Positions 1 to 4,561 of a stretch of 6,029 bases of DNA are shown piece by piece. Source of the stretch: Candidatus Heimdallarchaeota archaeon. GTDB taxonomy: Archaea > Asgardarchaeota > Heimdallarchaeia > JABLTI01. Both the position numbers and the translations under genes were made by a program. Under the pieces are notes generated by a model. It was given only the letters and a program-made list of their open reading frames with translations. It searched no databases and was not told the origin of the DNA. Positions within the stretch are counted from its first letter, which is position 1. Each line of letters opens with the position of its first letter. The stretch covers positions 1 through 6,029 of the forward strand of contig DAOUWQ010000101.1 of the NCBI GenBank assembly GCA_030667035.1, in the 5' to 3' direction.

Positions 1-89
1 AATCCAATACCCGAAGCAGCTCCAGTTATAACAGCAATTTCCCCATCCAAAGAGATTAAATCTACAATCCTTTGTGTTATTTTTGCCAA
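1..89 (-). CDS. Short-chain dehydrogenase/reductase (SDR), N-terminal fragment cut by the window edge
   Basis: Reading the minus strand leftwards from 89 gives a peptide ending in DGEIAVITGAASGIG. This is the first beta strand and glycine-rich TGxxxGxG loop (TGAASGIG) of a classical SDR Rossmann fold, which binds NAD(P)H. Only about 29 residues are present; the catalytic Ser-Tyr-Lys and everything C-terminal lie off the left edge, so the substrate cannot be guessed. There is no ATG in frame. An in-frame TAG at 126-128 limits the ORF, leaving TTG at 87-89 or TTG at 48-50. I prefer 87-89 because the residues VDLISLDG just before the fold resemble the short leader many SDRs carry; the later TTG would give a minimal MDGEIAVITG start. 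Neither has a strong ribosome site. The family call is fairly sure, the start is not. Confidence 0.72.
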   Translation of the reverse strand, partial: MAKITQRIVDLISLDGEIAVITGAASGIG

Positions 90-254
90 GGTTTTATTAC
101 ATCCAATTTTACAGTTTGATAGTTTCTACTCTTATTTCTACAAGGGAGAATATGATCCTGCTGTTTCTCCTGTATATTACTCAATAACAAGTATCATTGC
201 TAATCAGGAAATTATTTTCAAATTATCTAACATACGTTATTTATCACCACGATT

Positions 255-282
255 AAAAATATTTGTGAAAAATATTGTTTTT
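255..282. promoter_or_regulatory. AT-rich hairpin / TATA-like element upstream of the GC-rich patch
   Basis: AATATTT (258-264) and AAATATT (270-276) are perfect inverted repeats around GTGAA. The stem extends by AAA/TTT with one bulged G at 277. The left arm AAAAATATTT also resembles an archaeal TATA box. Used as a promoter it would start RNA near 285-290 and transcribe the patch at 316-480. Such sequence arises readily by chance in AT-rich DNA, so its role is uncertain. Confidence 0.22.
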
Positions 283-484
283 ACTTTTGTCAGCAAAAAT
301 AGTTGCAAGAAATAATTGGGATCTGTCCCCCAAGTTGAGGGACAAAGTCCAAAAGAATTTCTTCTTTGTACAGCTCAAATGTCCATTCTGTTTGCCGAGG
401 AAGATTGCTTCTCCGGGGGGCGGAAAAAAAGTCAACCTACAACAAGTAATGAACTGTCCCTTTTGCAGAGGGTTTCTCTTATAA
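275..484 (+). CDS. Possible small zinc-ribbon-like protein (CPFC-x21-CPFC), doubtful
   Basis: A 69-codon frame from TTG 275 to TAA 482-484 carries two CPFC knuckles, at 380-391 and 455-466, separated by 21 residues. This is the usual layout of a four-cysteine zinc ribbon. The two knuckles are spelled TGT CCA TTC TGT and TGT CCC TTT TGC, so all three differences fall at synonymous third positions. That mildly favours a coded protein over a copied DNA repeat. Against it: there is no ATG, only a weak GTGA six bases before the TTG (another TTG lies at 335), no glycine follows either knuckle, and the codons CCG GGG GGC are unlike the AT-rich neighbours. The same bases form several hairpins, so a structured RNA is an equal or better reading. 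The G6 and A7 runs at 415-430 could hide an indel. Confidence 0.22.
   Translation: MFLLLSAKIVARNNWDLSPKLRDKVQKNFFFVQLKCPFCLPRKIASPGGGKKVNLQQVMNCPFCRGFLL
316..480. other. GC-rich, hairpin-dense intergenic patch (candidate structured RNA or palindromic repeat)
   Basis: By hand count 74 of 165 bases are G or C (45%), against about 20% in 481-657. Hairpins in order: TGTCCC 324-329 with GGGACA 339-344; GGAC-AAA-GTCC 340-350; AAAGAA 352-357 with TTCTTT 362-367; a nine-pair arm 395-403 with 408-416 (one mismatch, one G-U, loop ATTG); TCCG 412-415 with CGGA 421-424; CCCT 458-461 with AGGG 469-472. AGGGACA at 338-344 could instead pair with TGTCCCT at 455-461, closing the whole patch. Some of these are mutually exclusive. 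A TATA-like box at 255-264 and T6 at 501-506 would bound a plus-strand transcript. It does not match any RNA family I can recall (RNase P, SRP, tRNA, C/D or H/ACA guides). It could also be a palindromic repeat or a small decayed element. Confidence 0.35.
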
Positions 485-565
485 AATTAACCACATTACC
501 TTTTTTCAGTTAAGTATTAAGCATTATTTAATAAAATAAATAAATAAAAGACACTTTCCAAAAGG

Positions 566-584
566 GAGAATACTCTTAAAAATA
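566..584 (+). promoter_or_regulatory. Possible promoter/operator of the 658 gene
   Basis: GAGAATACTC (566-575) is followed at once by TTAAAAATA (576-584), a weak TATA-like box that would start RNA near 605-610. The same GAGAATACTC recurs inverted at 1028-1037 past the end of the gene, and AAGGGAGAATA (562-572) recurs at 142-152. The distance to the start codon would give a leader of about 50 bases, longer than at the other genes here. Tentative. Confidence 0.25.
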
Positions 585-657
585 AAACTAAAGAAATTTG
601 TAGTATCAATAAACATTATTTGTTAGTAATAGACTGTAAATTATAGGTGATAGTAAC

Positions 658-981
658 ATGTCAGAGGAACAAGATTATCTAGATGAATATATGAAAATCG
701 TAGAGGGGACACCTGAACCGGTTGTAAAAGGTGTACTACTATTCTTCTTAAGCAAATTCGGAGAAAAACAGGTCGACGAGATGACATCGGAAATTTCACA
801 ACAAGAAGTAATTACACTTGAAAGCACAGCTGAGCTGCTTAAAACTAAGTATGCTGTTGATGCTGAAACAATTCGACAGATCCTACAATTGATGCAAAGA
901 AAGTTCAAAGAAGCTATCTCTGCTAAAGAAAGTACAAGTGAAAAATTAGCTTTCATTCGTTCAATTAAGAAGAAACATTAA
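658..981 (+). CDS. Small helical protein of unknown function (107 aa)
   Basis: I do not recognise this protein. It starts at ATG 658 behind a good ribosome site, GGTGAT at 646-651 with a six-base spacer, and ends at TAA 979-981. The N-terminus is acidic (SEEQDYLDEY), residues 21-34 are hydrophobic and amphipathic (PVVKGVLLFFLSKF), the middle is predicted alpha-helical (about 52-88), and the tail is basic (RSIKKKH). There is no cysteine, no signal peptide, and the hydrophobic stretch is too short and too broken by lysine for a clear membrane helix, so a soluble cytoplasmic protein is likely. It stands alone: the nearest gene on the left is about 570 bases away on the other strand, and the gene on the right converges on it. 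A small adaptor or DNA-associated role is possible but nothing in the sequence shows it. The frame is real by ribosome site, codon use and terminator. Confidence 0.75.
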   Translation: MSEEQDYLDEYMKIVEGTPEPVVKGVLLFFLSKFGEKQVDEMTSEISQQEVITLESTAELLKTKYAVDAETIRQILQLMQRKFKEAISAKESTSEKLAFIRSIKKKH

Positions 982-985
982 TCGA

Positions 986-993
986 TTTTTTTT
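986..993 (+). terminator. T8 tract terminating the 658 gene
   Basis: Eight consecutive T residues start five bases after the stop codon. Archaeal RNA polymerase terminates at such T tracts without needing a hairpin, and none is seen here. Confidence 0.55.
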
Positions 994-1059
994 CTATGTT
1001 TAGAAAAAGGGATACATCAAAAAAACTGAGTATTCTCTTTACTCTTCTTTCAGAACAAA

Positions 1060-1104
1060 AATAACAACAAAATAAAAAATAAGTATTGGGATGTTTTTCC
1101 CAAT
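1060..1104 (-). terminator. Hairpin plus T-rich tract terminating the minus-strand gene
   Basis: ATTGGGA (1085-1091) and TCCCAAT (1098-1104) form a perfect seven-pair stem with a six-base loop, about 20 bases past the stop codon of the minus-strand gene. Read on the minus strand the stem is followed by a T-rich tract (ATTTTTTATTTTG, 1068-1080), including T6 at 1074-1079. This is the shape of an intrinsic terminator facing the T8 terminator of the converging gene. Confidence 0.55.
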
Positions 1105-1125
1105 TCAACTTTATTTAACCATTTC

Positions 1126-2202
1126 TTATTCTTTCAATTCTGTTTCGGGGAACAGGTTGTTTTCTTTCAATTCTTTTCTTAGAGAAAACTCTGACCAAAA
1201 GATGTATTTGTAGGATCGTATTGGTATTTCTTCAGCATTTAATCCATTATCTACCAGAAAGAGTGTTTTCCATCCTTCTATATCTTCAGGATTCTTAAAG
1301 CTGAGTTCATATTTTTCCAATGCGAAATGTTTCACTACACTCCAAATAATTAGCCGTGCTGCAAAATCAGGATCTTTGTGTCTTGTAATCTCTATTAATG
1401 TTTGATGACAATCTTTTCGTGAAGCAAACCCTAAAATATGTTTCTTTGTTAGAGAGAGAATTTCTAGGAATTCACTATTTCTTATTATCTCTGGTTCGTC
1501 TTTTAGTCTGTTAAATTGATTCATAGTATTCAAGAAGAAGGTCTTCAAATTACTTTGAGTGGTATTTGTTTTTTTAGCTAAAAGTTTCCAACCGATGAGC
1601 TCATTTTCTGCCTGGAAGATTTCAAAAAGCTTCATCATTCTCTTGTAACCAAATCGTAGATTTATCTCGTGCAAAAGCTCTTCCGTTATTGCTCTGCCAT
1701 TTTTTCTACAAATAGATCTGAACACTGCCAAAACATAAGCTCTTCTTTTTCTTGGAGTAATTCTGTTTGCTCCTTCTTTCTCGGCATTTTTCTCTACTTT
1801 TGGCATCATCCTTAAGCAATAGTCTTCAACTTCTAATACCAAAGCAGATGGGAAGAAATCTCTCAGTAAATCAAAATCCTTGCTTAATGCAGTAGTAGAT
1901 TTGTCTTTCTTTCTAATGTTTTCTAACACACAGTAGAGGCTTCTACCACTTCTTTCTTTCTTTAGGATTTTTTGCAGGTGATCTTTTGAAATGTAGCTTC
2001 CAAGTTGAATTTTACTTTTGTAAGGCCTTACGGTCTTGTCCACTCTATCAAAACTTACTAATTCTGCCTTTATTTCTTGATCATAACTATTGTAAATATT
2101 TGAGGGATGGTTAATTACATCTCTTTTGGAAAAATCTATCCAAACTGATAGTTTACCTTGAGGATAAGTATCTTGTGAATAGTTGATTTTGTTTTTGGAC
2201 AT
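1126..2202 (-). CDS. Unknown basic protein with possible divergent cyclin/TFIIB-like region (358 aa)
   Basis: I choose ATG 2202 because AAGGTG lies nine bases before it; an upstream in-frame ATG at 2238 would add 12 residues (MWMRTEKKGVKK) but has no ribosome site. The protein is soluble, lysine-rich and mostly helical after residue 100. Residues about 105-205 read like one cyclin/TFIIB repeat: helix 1 (FDLLRDFFPSALVLEVEDYC), helix 2 (MMPKVEKNAEKEG), then TPRKRRAYVLAVFRSICRKN, recalling the family's central helix ending in AcR, then GRAITEELLHEI, recalling the 'pRTl.EI' turn. Residues 278-300 (DPDFAARLIIWSVVKHFA) could be the matching helix of a second, weaker repeat. No N-terminal zinc ribbon (CxxC) is present, so it is not an ordinary TFB. 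The resemblance is by eye only; a different helical family is quite possible. It is transcribed alone and divergently from the 2554 gene. Confidence 0.8.
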   Translation of the reverse strand: MSKNKINYSQDTYPQGKLSVWIDFSKRDVINHPSNIYNSYDQEIKAELVSFDRVDKTVRPYKSKIQLGSYISKDHLQKILKKERSGRSLYCVLENIRKKDKSTTALSKDFDLLRDFFPSALVLEVEDYCLRMMPKVEKNAEKEGANRITPRKRRAYVLAVFRSICRKNGRAITEELLHEINLRFGYKRMMKLFEIFQAENELIGWKLLAKKTNTTQSNLKTFFLNTMNQFNRLKDEPEIIRNSEFLEILSLTKKHILGFASRKDCHQTLIEITRHKDPDFAARLIIWSVVKHFALEKYELSFKNPEDIEGWKTLFLVDNGLNAEEIPIRSYKYIFWSEFSLRKELKENNLFPETELKE

Positions 2203-2385
2203 TTTTTTAACACCTTTTTTTTCTGTTCTCATCCACACACTCTAATTCGTATTTCTTCTCAAGTATACTATTCTCATGCAATAATCTAAAAGCTATCCAA
2301 GATTGAAAAAAGGGGTCTTTTGTCGTGTTCTTTTTGAATTTCAAGTCTTCTCCCAAGATGGATACTTTGTAAGAAAAGATAAACG

Positions 2386-2429
2386 ATGTTTTTTTAAAAA
2401 ATTAACTTTGTCTTCATGCAAAAAAACAT
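2386..2429. repeat. 10-bp inverted repeat ATGTTTTTTT / AAAAAAACAT
   Basis: ATGTTTTTTT (2386-2395) and AAAAAAACAT (2420-2429) are exact inverted copies with a 24-base spacer. Most of each arm is a homopolymer, so chance is a reasonable explanation. It lies mid-way in the divergent intergenic region and could act as a bend or cruciform there. Confidence 0.3.
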
Positions 2430-2490
2430 TGCATTTTTTATAGGGAAACTTCTCTATGACTAAAAAAGAGGTTTTATCATTATTACTAAT

Positions 2491-2544
2491 GTAAAAATAC
2501 TATTTAAATATACAATTTACGTAAACTAAACATATAGTTGAGGT
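2491..2544 (+). promoter_or_regulatory. Promoter and ribosome site of the membrane-protein gene
   Basis: TATTTAAATA (2501-2510) is a good archaeal TATA box, preceded by an A-rich BRE-like GTAAAAATAC. Transcription would start near 2530-2537. GAGGT at 2540-2544, nine bases before ATG 2554, is the ribosome site, so the leader is only about 20 bases. Confidence 0.5.
2516..2525. promoter_or_regulatory. Palindrome TTTACGTAAA, candidate operator
   Basis: A perfect ten-base palindrome lies six bases downstream of the TATA box and just before the expected transcription start. A repressor bound there would block polymerase, a common arrangement for archaeal winged-helix and Lrp-type regulators. No regulator is identified; the site is inferred from position and symmetry. 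Confidence 0.35.
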
Positions 2545-2553
2545 AAACAAGTT

Positions 2554-3504
2554 ATGATTCTTCGAGAAAATCTAACACAAAAGTACTTTCGGTTGATCTA
2601 TCTACCAATCCATTTTCTAATCGAAATTGCTCTTACAGTTCTTTTTCTTGTAATGCCATTTTTTATTCTTGCAAAATCTTTACCAACTGCCGGATATGCA
2701 ACTGCTTTTGGGATTATTTTAGCAAGCGTATCAATCATTCTTGCTGTAGGTATTTTTTATCTGTTCATATGTGGTTTTAATTTTAAGAAAGAACAAGCCC
2801 AATTTCTCTACAATGAAAAAAGTCAAAGAATAATTATAATAGGAATAATTTTTCTGTTATTAGCTCGAATTGGGGTTCTTGCCATTTCATTCTTGTATCA
2901 AGTTCCCTTTGCTTCTGAACATGGAGATCGTACTGTTGCTACATTGGTTTTAATTGGCGTTAGCACTCTAGCTCCCTTTATGTTACATTTCCTGTCAAAT
3001 TTTGAAGTGTCCCCTTCGAAAATTTTCTCCTTGTCAAAAGAAGCTCCTCCAACCATAAAAATTGCTACCATCTGGTTAGTATTTTTAATTGGTACAATGC
3101 AAGTATTTTCCGAAGAAATAGTGATCTTGATTATAAGCCTCATAATATTGATTACTTCTTATTTCTTTTTCATTCTTAATAGATTGGCCGTGTCCTTGAC
3201 AGCTATTTCTCTCTTCATTCATTCCGCATACAGTTTTCTCTTTACAGGGATTGTTTTCGCCAATTTGGAACAACTCAGAGCTGATTTCAATTCAGACGGA
3301 TATGACTACAGTAGACTTGATGTGACACTCGTTAATGTATTCTTCTTTCTTCTTCCTGGTATTATTTCGTTGATTATTGCTGGTAATTTCTATAGAAAAT
3401 CAGTTACAGGTTGGGTTAGATCGTTATATCCTGACGATGAAATGGAAATAGAATATTACTACGTTACAAATGAAGAAGACGAAGATGATGATGAGAATAA
3501 TTGA
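2554..3504 (+). CDS. Multi-pass membrane protein with acidic C-terminal tail (316 aa), unknown function
   Basis: I do not recognise the family. By hydrophobicity there are about eight membrane helices, near residues 14-40, 47-74, 92-115, 127-149, 168-184, 187-208, 211-236 and 257-279. Loops are short, and no catalytic, metal-binding or transporter motif stands out. A hydrophilic stretch at 150-166 (SPSKIFSLSKEAPP) probably joins helices 4 and 5, and 238-256 (EQLRADFNSDGYDYSRLD) joins helices 7 and 8. After helix 8 comes a basic stretch (YRKSVTGWVRS), expected to face the cytoplasm, then a very acidic tail (residues 294-316) with YYY at 301-303 and a run of Glu/Asp to the end. With eight helices both ends would be cytoplasmic. 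The gene has its own promoter and is followed by a separate promoter, so it is probably transcribed alone. The start at ATG 2554 is supported by GAGGT. Confidence 0.82.
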   Translation: MILRENLTQKYFRLIYLPIHFLIEIALTVLFLVMPFFILAKSLPTAGYATAFGIILASVSIILAVGIFYLFICGFNFKKEQAQFLYNEKSQRIIIIGIIFLLLARIGVLAISFLYQVPFASEHGDRTVATLVLIGVSTLAPFMLHFLSNFEVSPSKIFSLSKEAPPTIKIATIWLVFLIGTMQVFSEEIVILIISLIILITSYFFFILNRLAVSLTAISLFIHSAYSFLFTGIVFANLEQLRADFNSDGYDYSRLDVTLVNVFFFLLPGIISLIIAGNFYRKSVTGWVRSLYPDDEMEIEYYYVTNEEDEDDDENN

Positions 3505-3524
3505 TTAAGGGCATCTTCGTATAT

Positions 3525-3575
3525 TATAAATAGCAAACTTCTAAAAGTTTAGTTGTTATTTTTTCTTGAAGTGAT
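3525..3575 (+). promoter_or_regulatory. Promoter and ribosome site of the YVTN propeller gene
   Basis: TATAAATA (3525-3532) is a near-ideal archaeal TATA box that would start RNA near 3555, giving a leader of about 24 bases. GTGAT at 3571-3575, within AAGTGAT, is the likely ribosome site, only three bases before ATG 3579. Confidence 0.5.
3535..3564 (+). terminator. Hairpin AAACTT/AAGTTT plus T6: terminator of upstream gene or operator
   Basis: AAACTT (3535-3540) and AAGTTT (3545-3550) form a perfect six-pair stem around CTAA, followed by T6 at 3559-3564. It can terminate the membrane-protein transcript, whose stop is 30 bases upstream. It also starts two bases after the TATAAATA box of the next gene, so as DNA it could be an operator. 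Both readings are open. Confidence 0.4.
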
Positions 3576-3578
3576 AAT

Positions 3579-4478
3579 ATGACTGATTATTTAATTGTAT
3601 TAAACAAAGACGAAGATACTGTTTCTTTTATTGATGAACCCACAGGTAAAATTGTTAAAACTGTTTCAGTAGGAAAAAATCCTCACGAAGTTTCTGTTAC
3701 TCCGAACGGTCAGAAAGCGTACATTTCCTGTGCAGGAGAGAATACTGTTGAAGTATTTGATATGAAAAAACTAGAGCTAATAACTATCATAAAGCATCCT
3801 GAATTCCGTTTTCCACATGAATCAGCGGTTCTCCCAGATGGTACTAAAGTTGTTTTGGCTAGCACATATGCAAATAAAGTTTTCATTATTGATGTTGCAA
3901 CGGATGCAGTCGAAAAAATCATCGAGGGTAGAAGAATGACTCATATGGTCTCTCTGCACCCAGATGGGTCAAAAGCCTACATTAGCAATATCGGTGATAA
4001 TTCAATATCAGTATTAGATATTGCTTCTATGAAATTGTTAACACACATTCCTGTTGGTCGCAGTCCAGAGGGGATCAACATTAGCCCTGATGGCAAATGG
4101 CTTTATTGTGCGAATCAAGATGATGATCAAGTCTATGTTATTGATACAAGCAATAATGCATTGTTTGCTCGAATATCAACAGCAAAAGTACCTATTCGCG
4201 TAACTTTCAGTCGAGATGGAACTTTAGCTTTTATTCCCAATCGAGAAGGCAATTGTGTTTCGGTAGTCAAAGTAGAAACTCATCGGGAAATTAAGCGTAT
4301 TCCCGTTGGCATTTGGGCAGGTGGTACAGGAGTCAATGCTAAGGGCGATAGAGTGTACGTTGCAAATAACAAAACAAATGATCTCTCTGTCATTGATGTT
4401 AAAACACTCAAAGTTGTGGAAACAATTGATGTTGGTCTTCATCCCGATGGTATGGCATTTTGCCGTGTACTCGACTGA
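3579..4478 (+). CDS. YVTN-family beta-propeller protein, cytoplasmic, YncE-like (299 aa)
   Basis: The protein consists of about seven repeats of roughly 42 residues, each of the form (V/I)G-x-x-P(x~7)P-(D/N)G-x-x-(A/V)Y(I/V)(S/A)N(x~5)V-x-V(I/F)D. Clear examples start at residues 31 (VGKNPHEVSVTPNGQKAYIS), 159 (VGRSPEGINISPDG), 243 (VGIWAGGTGVNAKGDRVYVA) and 285 (VGLHPDGMAF). The repeats between are more divergent. The first strand (YLIVLNKDEDTVSFID) completes the ring with the last. Seven blades and about 300 residues fit YncE-type propellers, which are binding scaffolds and usually not enzymes. There is no signal peptide, whereas many YVTN proteins are secreted; this one should be cytoplasmic. 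It has its own promoter, a T6 tract after the stop, and another promoter before the next gene, so a link to the redox genes downstream is possible but not shown. Ligand or partner is unknown. Confidence 0.9.
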   Translation: MTDYLIVLNKDEDTVSFIDEPTGKIVKTVSVGKNPHEVSVTPNGQKAYISCAGENTVEVFDMKKLELITIIKHPEFRFPHESAVLPDGTKVVLASTYANKVFIIDVATDAVEKIIEGRRMTHMVSLHPDGSKAYISNIGDNSISVLDIASMKLLTHIPVGRSPEGINISPDGKWLYCANQDDDQVYVIDTSNNALFARISTAKVPIRVTFSRDGTLAFIPNREGNCVSVVKVETHREIKRIPVGIWAGGTGVNAKGDRVYVANNKTNDLSVIDVKTLKVVETIDVGLHPDGMAFCRVLD

Positions 4479-4496
4479 ATCGGGTGAACTCATTTC

Positions 4497-4502
4497 TTTT
4501 TT
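4497..4502 (+). terminator. T6 tract after the YVTN gene
   Basis: A run of six T residues (within CATTTCTTTTTT) begins 18 bases after the stop codon. It has no hairpin, but is adequate for archaeal T-tract termination, and it precedes the next promoter. Confidence 0.4.
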
Positions 4503-4510
4503 ACTACCAC

Positions 4511-4554
4511 AATATTTAATTCATTTGAATAATTATTCGATTTAGTAATCGGTG
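4511..4554 (+). promoter_or_regulatory. Promoter and ribosome site of the ferredoxin-nitroreductase operon
   Basis: AATATTTAAT (4511-4520) is a TATA-like box that would start RNA near 4540-4545. GGTG at 4551-4554, seven bases before ATG 4562, is the ribosome site. Between them are the palindromes annotated separately. Confidence 0.42.
4519..4538. promoter_or_regulatory. Two overlapping palindromes, candidate operator of the redox operon
   Basis: ATTCATTTGAAT (4519-4530) is an inverted repeat with a two-base spacer, and GAATAATTATTC (4527-4538) is a perfect twelve-base palindrome sharing the GAAT half. Three ATTC/GAAT half-sites thus begin at 4519, 4527 and 4535, spaced exactly eight bases, on the downstream edge of the TATA-like box. 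The position suits a repressor that responds to redox or substrate state; this is inferred, and AT-rich DNA makes short palindromes common. Confidence 0.4.
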
Positions 4555-4561
4555 TGTTGTA

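Larger units (their letters stand above)
90..657. other. Long intergenic stretch between the SDR and the 658 gene
   Basis: 568 bases without a confident gene. Positions 90-300 and 481-657 are very AT-rich (about 20% G+C in 481-657 by hand count). They hold an AT hairpin at 255-282 (AATATTT/AAATATT, then a T run), T6 at 501-506, and TATA-like tracts at 527-549 and 576-584 that could serve the 658 gene. The middle, 316-480, is clearly different in composition and is annotated separately. I saw no tRNA T-loop (GGTTCRAAT) or C/D-box signature. Confidence 0.7.
2203..2553. other. Divergent intergenic region with promoters for both flanking genes
   Basis: About 350 AT-rich bases separate the minus-strand gene from the membrane-protein gene. 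It contains the plus-strand promoter and palindrome annotated separately, an eight-base palindrome AGTATACT (2262-2269), a weak minus-strand TATA-like run (TTTAGATTAT, about 2281-2290), and an inverted repeat with T7/A7 arms at 2386-2429. I see no gene or RNA signature here. Confidence 0.65.

Noticed and set aside
395..425. Resemblance of GCCGAGGAAG to the RNase P RNA core (GAGGAAAGUCC)
   Set aside because: The match stops after a few bases, the rest of the conserved core is absent, and the patch is too short for RNase P RNA.
253..435. Minus-strand 60-codon frame
   Set aside because: It is antisense to the GC patch, has no ribosome site and no motif, and reads through homopolymer runs.
324..465. 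Repeated TGTCC motifs as a CRISPR or tandem repeat array
   Set aside because: Only three short copies occur at unequal spacing (56 and 75 bases), with no conserved repeat of CRISPR length.
314..484. Terminal inverted repeats of a miniature transposon
   Set aside because: The best inverted pair is only seven bases (AGGGACA/TGTCCCT), there is no target-site duplication, and no transposase is nearby.
316..513. A second plus-strand frame (65 codons) across the GC-rich patch
   Set aside because: It starts at TTG without a ribosome site, has no recognisable motif, and overlaps the CPFC frame; it is more likely a by-product of low stop density in GC-rich DNA.
675..956. Minus-strand 93-codon frame inside the 658 gene
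   Set aside because: It is the antisense shadow of a gene with a good GGTGAT site; the serine/cysteine-rich translation is typical of an antisense frame.
2898..3273. Two minus-strand frames (2898-3143 and 3085-3273) inside the membrane-protein gene
   Set aside because: They are antisense to a gene whose eight clear hydrophobic helices establish the coding strand.
4224..4545. Frames overlapping the end of the YVTN gene on both strands
   Set aside because: The propeller repeats continue in frame to the stop at 4476-4478, so these other frames are shadows.
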